7,795 nucleotides of DNA from Acidobacteriota bacterium (GTDB lineage Bacteria > Acidobacteriota > Vicinamibacteria > Vicinamibacterales > Vicinamibacteraceae), in assembly GCA_013695405.1 (NCBI GenBank), contig JACDAO010000495.1, positions 1 through 7,795 of the forward strand, given 5' to 3'. How positions within the stretch are numbered: position 1 is the first letter of the stretch; each line of letters starts with the position of its first letter. The notes beneath the pieces are model-generated. The model was not told the DNA's origin. It ran no database searches and was given only the letters and a program-made list of their open reading frames with translations. A program made the position numbers and the translations under genes. Positions 1 to 5,934 of this stretch are shown one piece after another.

Positions 1-2975
1 CGCCCGGACGAGGACACACCAGCCGCGAGCGGCACGTCGAGACGAACCTCGGTGCCCTCGCCTGGTGCCGATCGGATGTCGAGTTGCGCGCGCATCATGC
101 GTGCCCGCTCCGCCATCCCCACGAGACCGAAATGCCCGCCCGGCCGAGAAGTCGCAGTGTCGAACCCGACGCCATCGTCCCGCAGGCGGAGTGTCAGCAG
201 ACGCTCGCTGTATACAAGATCGACACGAACCGCCGAAGCCTGAGCGTGCCGCCTGACGTTGACCAGGGCTTCGCGGCCGATGGCCAGCACCTGCAGCTTC
301 ACGTCCGGGGGCAAGTCGCGCGGCACCCCGGTCGACTCGACCACCGCCTGCGCCCCGACCAGTTCGCGGGCGGCGGCCTGCAACTGCTCGTGCAGCGCGC
401 CCTCCTCGTGGTCGGTGACCTGGCGCAGGTCCCACACGAAGTAGCGGGCCTGGTCGAGGGCCCGGCGCGCCACCTGCGTGGATTGCTCGACGTGGGCGCG
501 GGCACCGGCCGGGTCGGACTCCAGCCGCTGGGTGGCCGCCTCGAGCAGCATCGAGATCGCCGCAAAACTCTGGGCGATTGTGTCGTGGACCTCGCGCGCA
601 ATCCGCAGCCGCTCGTTGACGACGGCCAGATAGCGGCCCCGCGTCTGCCCGAGGCGCAGCTGGTGCACGGTGACCAGGACCCCGCCCACCGCCAGCAGGG
701 CGAGGATCGGAAACCACGGCGACTCCCACAGGTGAGGGTCGACGTTCAGCGTCAGCGCGCTGGCCGTGCTCCAGTGGATGCCGTCGATCGAAGCCTGGAG
801 CGCGAACTGGTGCGGCCCGGCCGGCACATGGCTGTAGGAGACGCTGTGGTCGCGGGTCTCCTGCCAGTCGGGATCGACGCCCTCGAGCCGGTAGCGGAAG
901 CGCACCGGGCGCGCCGAGGTCACCGGCAGCGCGGCAAACGTGAACGTCAGCCGCTGCATGTCGGACGGCAGGCTGATCTCGGCGCCCAGGGGCGGCGTGG
1001 CCTTGTCGGTCTCGACGCGGTGCACCGTGGCGGTCGGGGGTATCGGCAGCTGGGCGAGGCTGGCTGGCACCGCCCGGACCAGGCCACGCAGGCTGGCCAG
1101 GTAGATCTCGCCGGTCGGCGCGCGCCACGACACCGGTTGACCATCGGCGGGCGCCTCGAGCGTCTTGAAGCCGTCGGCCATGTCGAAGCTCTGCACCGTG
1201 ACCTGCCCCCGGCGGCGGTCGAGCACGGCGTGGACCTCGCTGGTGGCCACCGACAGCAGACCGGCCGGCGATGTCAGCCAGAGCCGGCCCCGGTCGTCCT
1301 CGAGCACCGAGGACAGCGGCTCGGTCGGCAGCCCGGCGGCCCGGCGCAGGGCCGACATCCGTCCGTTAGCGAATCGCCACAGGCCGCTGCGGGTGGCCAG
1401 CCAGACCGTCCCGTCGCGCCCCGGCAGGATCTGCTGCACCGACGGATCGGGGGTGTCGGGGGGCAGGGGCAGCGCGGTCAGGGCCCCGGCGTCCCACCGG
1501 AACGCACCGCGGGAGGTGCCGAGCCACATCGCCCCGTCGGGTGTCGAGGCGATGTCCTGCACCGTGCCGAGCGCGGCCTCGCGCACCAGCACCACCAGGT
1601 GGGCGCCATCCAGCCGCGCGACGATGCCGCGGCCGCCGGTGACCAGCACCGAGCCGACCGGCTCCAGGGCGGTGAACACCCCGCCGGGCGGCACCACGTC
1701 GAGCCGCTGCAGCCCAGTTGGGGTGACGCGCCACAGGCCGTGGCCGCTGGCCACCCACATCGTGCCGGTGGCATCCTCGGCCATGCCCGCCAGGCCGCCG
1801 TCGGCAATCGCCTCGCGGTAAGTGGTCGCGACGCCGTCGGCCAGGCGATGGATCTCGCCGGTCACGGCGCCCGCATAGACGGCGCCGTCGCGGCCCCCGG
1901 CCACCAGTCGCAGCCGGTCGGGTCGCAGGCCCTCCTCGGCGCCGAAGGTCTTGAGGCCGGCGCGCGTGCCGAGCGTCAGCCCACCGGTCGTGCCAGCCCA
2001 GACCTGCGCCCCGGCCGCGTCCACCAGCAGGCTCAGGACCTCGTTGTCGATCAGGCCCCCGGCCCGGGTCAGGGCGGAGACGGCGCCGCTGGCGTACCGC
2101 AACACGCCGGCGTCGGTGGTGCCGATCCACACCCCCTGCGCGTTGCTGGTGATGGCGGTGACGGCGCGACCGGTCAGCGATGGGTGCGCCACCAGTTGCA
2201 CGCCGCGATCGTCGACGCGTGCCAGGCCGAGAGACGTGCCGACCCAGACCGTGCCGTTGGCGTCGGTGTGCAGGGCACTGGTCGGGAGATCGGCCTGGCC
2301 GGGTCCGCGCCACCGGATGTAGGTGTCGCCGGACTTGCGAATCAGGCCGCGTTGCGTGCCCAGATAGGCGGTGTCGCGGCCGCTGAAGGCGATGCTGGTC
2401 CAGTGGCGATCCAGCAGCAGCGTCGGGATTTGCAGCCACTTCGCGCTATTGCTCGAGGGCACCACCCGGGCGACGCCTTCGCCGGCGGTGCCGACCCAGA
2501 CCGCGCCGTCGGCCGCCAGCGCCAGGGTCAGGATGCGAATCGGGCGGTGCTCGCCGAGCCCGACCGTCAGCCAGCCATCGTCACTGCGACGCAGCAGCGT
2601 GCCAGCTTCGGTGCCGACCCACAGGGTGCCGCTGGCGTCCACCAGCAGCGAGCTGATCCGCGGGTCGTCGCCGAGCGCGGCCGGCAGTCTGACTGGTTCG
2701 AGCGCGAGCCCGTCGAAGCGCACCAGACCGCCGAGCGTGCCGATCCACAGCGTGCCGCCGTGATCGAGCGCCAGTGCGCGAACGCTTCCTTGCGGTAGAC
2801 CGGCGTGGACGTCCCAGCTGCGCAGAGCCAGTTGTGTCAGCAACGGCTCACCGGTCAGGACCAGCGGGACACGGGCCGGCGCGGTCGCCGCGGCCGCGCC
2901 GGTGCCGTCGGCCAGCGCGACGGCCAGGCCCATGCCGACGGCACGACACCGGCGCAGAAGCAGACGCGGGATCAC
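1..2975 (-). CDS. Sensor histidine kinase: two seven-bladed Reg_prop propellers, Y_Y_Y, HisKA_3, HATPase; 3' end outside window
   Basis: This is an inner-membrane two-component kinase with a periplasmic sensor; the ligand is unknown. 991 codons are visible with no stop or frameshift. Order: a basic N-terminus and hydrophobic stretch (MIPRLLLRRCRA..., signal peptide, about 1-33); SWDVHAGLPQGSV (54-66), the usual entry to such propellers; fourteen blades with a W or Y about every 41 residues (77 to 625); a Y_Y_Y domain (about 690-750, RFRYRLEG, SYSHVPAG); and a membrane span (about 754-773). Next comes HisKA_3 with RIAREVHDTIAQ, where H797 is the phosphoacceptor and D798/Q802 form the DxxxQ motif tied to phosphatase activity in NarX-type kinases. 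The HATPase part has N-box REALVN (N906), DDGVGFD (933-939) and GHFGLVGM (947-954). No fused receiver or DNA-binding domain is seen before the edge. The GTG at 2975 was chosen because it gives a full signal peptide; the ATG at 2933 would remove its basic part. There is no strong SD. A response regulator is expected downstream, outside the window. Confidence 0.95.
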   Translation of the reverse strand, partial: MIPRLLLRRCRAVGMGLAVALADGTGAAAATAPARVPLVLTGEPLLTQLALRSWDVHAGLPQGSVRALALDHGGTLWIGTLGGLVRFDGLALEPVRLPAALGDDPRISSLLVDASGTLWVGTEAGTLLRRSDDGWLTVGLGEHRPIRILTLALAADGAVWVGTAGEGVARVVPSSNSAKWLQIPTLLLDRHWTSIAFSGRDTAYLGTQRGLIRKSGDTYIRWRGPGQADLPTSALHTDANGTVWVGTSLGLARVDDRGVQLVAHPSLTGRAVTAITSNAQGVWIGTTDAGVLRYASGAVSALTRAGGLIDNEVLSLLVDAAGAQVWAGTTGGLTLGTRAGLKTFGAEEGLRPDRLRLVAGGRDGAVYAGAVTGEIHRLADGVATTYREAIADGGLAGMAEDATGTMWVASGHGLWRVTPTGLQRLDVVPPGGVFTALEPVGSVLVTGGRGIVARLDGAHLVVLVREAALGTVQDIASTPDGAMWLGTSRGAFRWDAGALTALPLPPDTPDPSVQQILPGRDGTVWLATRSGLWRFANGRMSALRRAAGLPTEPLSSVLEDDRGRLWLTSPAGLLSVATSEVHAVLDRRRGQVTVQSFDMADGFKTLEAPADGQPVSWRAPTGEIYLASLRGLVRAVPASLAQLPIPPTATVHRVETDKATPPLGAEISLPSDMQRLTFTFAALPVTSARPVRFRYRLEGVDPDWQETRDHSVSYSHVPAGPHQFALQASIDGIHWSTASALTLNVDPHLWESPWFPILALLAVGGVLVTVHQLRLGQTRGRYLAVVNERLRIAREVHDTIAQSFAAISMLLEAATQRLESDPAGARAHVEQSTQVARRALDQARYFVWDLRQVTDHEEGALHEQLQAAARELVGAQAVVESTGVPRDLPPDVKLQVLAIGREALVNVRRHAQASAVRVDLVYSERLLTLRLRDDGVGFDTATSRPGGHFGLVGMAERARMMRAQLDIRSAPGEGTEVRLDVPLAAGVSSSG
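1056..2825 (-). repeat. Fourteen beta-propeller blade repeats in the sensor kinase
   Basis: Within the kinase the core of each blade has the form (D/N)G-x-(L/V)-W-(V/I/L)-G-T-x-x-G-L. The aligned core residues are at 77, 119, 160, 204, 244, 283 and 326 (first propeller) and 367, 407, 444, 484, 525, 566 and 625 (second). Spacing is 37-44 residues except the last step of 59, which carries an insertion with FDMADGF. Most cores have W; blades 4, 8 and 14 have Y, and blade 10 has L444 and is the most degenerate. The repeats are visible in DNA too: plus-strand GTGCCGACCCAGACC occurs identically at 2236-2250 and 2488-2502, with close relatives at 2611, 2737 and 2119. Two seven-bladed propellers are the known arrangement in Reg_prop sensors such as Bacteroides hybrid two-component systems. 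The fold here is inferred from the repeats. Confidence 0.88.
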
Positions 2976-3033
2976 GAGTGAATCATGTTCGCACGAAAGC
3001 GTGTTCGCTCGGCAGTAGCGATTGGGGCGAGCT
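2976..3033 (-). other. 58-base gap between treY and the sensor kinase gene
   Basis: This is the only non-coding stretch in the window. I see no convincing rho-independent terminator: the only hairpin is a 4-bp stem, CACG-CTTT-CGTG (3003-2992), with no T tract. I also see no clear promoter and no strong Shine-Dalgarno sequence before the kinase start. On the plus strand a direct repeat TGTTCGC occurs at 2986-2992 and 3002-3008, 16 bases apart. A four-codon reading frame (ATG at 2986, stop TGA at 2974-2972) ends on the kinase start codon. Read-through from treY into the kinase is therefore plausible but unproven. Confidence 0.5.
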
Positions 3034-5934
3034 TCACGCCTCCGGCACGAGCACCGCCACGGGCAGGGCCTGCAGTGTCTGGGACAGAAAGATCCAGCGT
3101 TCTCCCGCAACTTCGGCGGCGGGGACAATCTCCCCGGTCAGCAGATCGCGCCACCTGGATCGGGGGCTGTCTGAAGGCAGCAGCACCCGCGAGGTCGCCC
3201 ACGCTGCACCCACCGGCCATCGCCCGGGCAGGTGAGCGGTGCGTAGCCCGGTGACGACGACCGCCCACGCACCCTGGGCGCTGACTCGCGCGAAACTCAT
3301 CGCCGCCGCGTCCACCGAGACGTCGACCGTCAGGGGTCGGTAGGCGCCGTGCAGCCAGAGGTCGGGTCGCTGGCGCCGCGCCCGCAACAGGCTGGCCGTG
3401 ACATGCAGCTTGATCTGCCCGTCGGTCCAGCGCTCCAGCCAGCCGGCCACCTCGCCCGCGCCGAGGCGTCCCTCCTGACGGATCGCATCGAGCGCCTCCA
3501 GCATCTGGTCCAGTCGCTGGAATTCCACCGGCCGGCGGTTGTCGGGATCGACCAGATCCAGCTTCCAGGCCTCGCAACCCTGATACGTGTCCGGCACGCC
3601 TGGCGACGTCAGCCTGAGCACGGTCTGCGCCAGCGCATTGACGACGCCGTGACGGGCCAGCTGCTCGGCCAGCGGCGCGAGCACGCCGAGCACGCGCGCC
3701 GATTGCATACCGGCAAGCACCTGCGTCACGTAGTGGCGCGTCGCGGTCTCGTAGAGTTCGTTGGGGCTCAGCCAGCTGGTGTGCCGTTTGGCCTCGCGAA
3801 TCGCCTTGAGCATGTACGCGCCGAGCCGATCGACCAGTCCGGACGACGCCTGGCTGCCGGTCGCGAGGTCCGTGGGCCAGCAGCCGAGCAGCACCTGCAG
3901 GAAGCGGTACTCGTCGTTGCGGTCGGGTGCCCAGGTGCCGTGCAGCAGCGTGCGTGCCGGCGCCGCCGCGCGCAGCGCCCGGCCGACGGCCTCGCGCCAT
4001 GCATCGGGGATCTCGGACAAGGCGTTGATGCGCGCCCGCACGTCTTCGCCGAGCTTGGTGTCGTGCGTCGACAGCGTGGTCATCTCGGCGGGCCAGTCAC
4101 GCTGCCGCGCCAGGTTGGACCCATGGACGTCATGCACCGCGTGGATCGCATGCGCCGGTTCGCCGCCGACCTCGTTCATCGAGACCAGCACGTTGTAGCG
4201 ATAGAACGAGGTGTCCTCGAACGCCTTGGCCTGCACCGGGCCGGTGTACTGCTGCAGCTTCATCGCGAATGACAGCCGCCGGTCGCGGTCGGCCAGGTCG
4301 CCGGCGTCCGCCTGCTGATCGGCTGCTGGCGCCGGCAGCAGCACGTCGCGCATGAAGCGGAACAACGACGCCTCCTTGGCCGGGTTGCGCCGACGCGCCT
4401 CCGCGATCGTCCGGTCGATGATCCGCTCGTCGTCCTGCGTCCAGCCGCTGGCGCTGACGTACGTGCGATAGACCGACATGCAGGCGACGAATTCGGTGAT
4501 CAACTCGCGCAGGCTATTGAGCGTGAAGTCGCGCGTCAGCCGGCTGGATCGGGCAATCCGGCCCAGGGCGTCGGTCAGCACGCCCAGTTCGCTGGACATC
4601 GCCGTGTTCATGATCAGCGTCTTGGCGCCATAGACGATTTCGCGTAGCGGCTCGCGCTGGCCGGTGGTGCGCACGTACAGCCGGCGCATCGTGCGCATGC
4701 CGGTCTGGTCGAGGAACAGGCCGTTGATCTCGTTGAGGAAGCCGTATCCGGTCGTGCCGTGGACCTGCCATTCCGGCCGCAGCTGTTCGTCGCCCGACAG
4801 AATCTTTTCGGCCACGACGTAGAGCGGCGCGTCGTTGCCGGTCGACTCGCGGGCCAGTTGCTGGAGTCGTGCGAAGTACGCCCCCGGATCGAACAGGCCA
4901 TCCGGGTGATCCAGTCGCAGGCCGTGGACGATGCCGTCGCGCAGCCACTGCGCGACCAGCGTGTGCGTGGCCGCGAACACCGCTTCGAGTTCGACGCGCA
5001 CGCCGGCCAGCTCGTTGACGTCGAAGAAGCGCCGGTAGTTGATCTCGTCGACCGCGGTGCGCCAGGACGCCAGACGATACGGTTGCGCCTCGAGCAGTTC
5101 GTGCATCGCGTCGAAGCTCGCCGACTCGCCGGCGGCCCCGTTGACGTGCCGCACTGCGACGGCGATCGCCTCGAGTACGCGCGGCGCCTCGTCGACCAGT
5201 CGCAGCAGTCGCCCCCGAAGCACCTCCTTCTCGCGCTGGCGAATGGCGATCCGCCCGGGCGCGGTGTCGGTGTACGGCGGCAGGTTGGTCAGCCCCTCGA
5301 GGATGCTCTGAAACTCGATCAGGCTCGGGTCGTCCGCCGCGCCCTGCGCCTGCATGGCCGGCACGGCGTGCCGCAGGACGAGGGTCGCCTGTCGCGGATT
5401 GATCGGCAGCCGGTGCTCGAAGTAGGCGAGCCAGAGGCGCCCGTCCTCGTACGCGACCTGCAACTCGCCGCGAGCCAGCACCGCGCCGTACTGGTCGCCG
5501 AGGATCGGCAGCAGCACCTTCTGGCGCAGGTGCGGCGTCACCGGCTCCCAGTCGATGTCGAAGTACTCGGCGTACGGCGAACACGGGCCGTTTTCCAGCA
5601 CCTCGTGCCACCACGGATTGGCGACCGGGTCGACGCCCATGTGGTTGGGCACGATGTCGGCGACGATGCGCAGGCCGTGCGCGGCGGCCGTCGCGGCGAC
5701 GCGGGCCAGATCGTCGGCGGTGCCGAGGTCTGGATTGACCGCGCCGTGATCGACGATGTCGTAGCCGTGGGTGCTGCCAGGCCGCGCCTTGAGCATCGGC
5801 GACAGGTAGAGCGCGTCGACGCCGAGCCGCGCCAGATACGGCGTCACCGCCTCGACATGCGCGAACGTGAAGTCCGGCCCGAGTTGCAGGCGATAGGTGC
5901 TGGTCGGCGTCCACGCCGGCGCCGCGATCGTCAT
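3034..5934 (-). CDS. treY: Malto-oligosyltrehalose synthase (TreY)
   Basis: TreY is a cytoplasmic GH13 intramolecular transglucosidase. It converts the reducing-end alpha-1,4 linkage of a maltodextrin into an alpha,alpha-1,1 linkage, giving maltooligosyl-trehalose for TreZ. The protein has 966 residues, at the long end for a family of roughly 700-970. Seen: the N-terminal STYRLQLGPDFTF motif (12-24) and LYLSPMLKARPGSTHGYD (42-59). Region I is DIVPNH (93-98), region II GLRLDHPDGL with nucleophile D342, region III VVAEKIL with acid/base E376, and region IV STHDTK with H624-D625. Other TreY signatures are EDTSFYRYNVLVSMNEVGG (573-591), REAKRHTSWL (713-722) and PDTYQGCEAWKLDLVDPDNR (781-800). A C-terminal beta domain ends in VLVPEA. 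The chosen ATG at 5934 overlaps the treZ stop as ATGA and has a purine-rich SD-like stretch 10 bases upstream. An in-frame ATG at 5961 would add only nine non-conserved residues and deepen the overlap. No frameshift or missing catalytic residue was found. Confidence 0.98.
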   Translation of the reverse strand: MTIAAPAWTPTSTYRLQLGPDFTFAHVEAVTPYLARLGVDALYLSPMLKARPGSTHGYDIVDHGAVNPDLGTADDLARVAATAAAHGLRIVADIVPNHMGVDPVANPWWHEVLENGPCSPYAEYFDIDWEPVTPHLRQKVLLPILGDQYGAVLARGELQVAYEDGRLWLAYFEHRLPINPRQATLVLRHAVPAMQAQGAADDPSLIEFQSILEGLTNLPPYTDTAPGRIAIRQREKEVLRGRLLRLVDEAPRVLEAIAVAVRHVNGAAGESASFDAMHELLEAQPYRLASWRTAVDEINYRRFFDVNELAGVRVELEAVFAATHTLVAQWLRDGIVHGLRLDHPDGLFDPGAYFARLQQLARESTGNDAPLYVVAEKILSGDEQLRPEWQVHGTTGYGFLNEINGLFLDQTGMRTMRRLYVRTTGQREPLREIVYGAKTLIMNTAMSSELGVLTDALGRIARSSRLTRDFTLNSLRELITEFVACMSVYRTYVSASGWTQDDERIIDRTIAEARRRNPAKEASLFRFMRDVLLPAPAADQQADAGDLADRDRRLSFAMKLQQYTGPVQAKAFEDTSFYRYNVLVSMNEVGGEPAHAIHAVHDVHGSNLARQRDWPAEMTTLSTHDTKLGEDVRARINALSEIPDAWREAVGRALRAAAPARTLLHGTWAPDRNDEYRFLQVLLGCWPTDLATGSQASSGLVDRLGAYMLKAIREAKRHTSWLSPNELYETATRHYVTQVLAGMQSARVLGVLAPLAEQLARHGVVNALAQTVLRLTSPGVPDTYQGCEAWKLDLVDPDNRRPVEFQRLDQMLEALDAIRQEGRLGAGEVAGWLERWTDGQIKLHVTASLLRARRQRPDLWLHGAYRPLTVDVSVDAAAMSFARVSAQGAWAVVVTGLRTAHLPGRWPVGAAWATSRVLLPSDSPRSRWRDLLTGEIVPAAEVAGERWIFLSQTLQALPVAVLVPEA

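Noticed and set aside
1366..2439. 357-codon minus-strand frame inside the kinase
   Set aside because: It is out of frame with the propeller repeats, and its R/G/A/P-rich translation is typical of a frame-shifted reading of the same DNA.
84..2798. 904-codon open frame on the plus strand opposite the kinase
   Set aside because: It is in codon register with the minus-strand kinase, so its stops can arise only where the kinase uses TTA, CTA or TCA, which are rare at this GC. It ends exactly at the kinase's CTA codon for Leu60. Its translation is low-complexity and R/G/Q/H/A-rich with no recognisable domain.
2992..3003. Hairpin CACG-CTTT-CGTG after treY as a terminator
   Set aside because: The stem is only four base pairs and no T tract follows, so it is too weak to call.
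2972..4000. 342-codon minus-strand frame overlapping the treY end
   Set aside because: It is out of frame with treY, has arginine-rich shadow composition and shows no domain; only its last four codons are of any interest (see findings).
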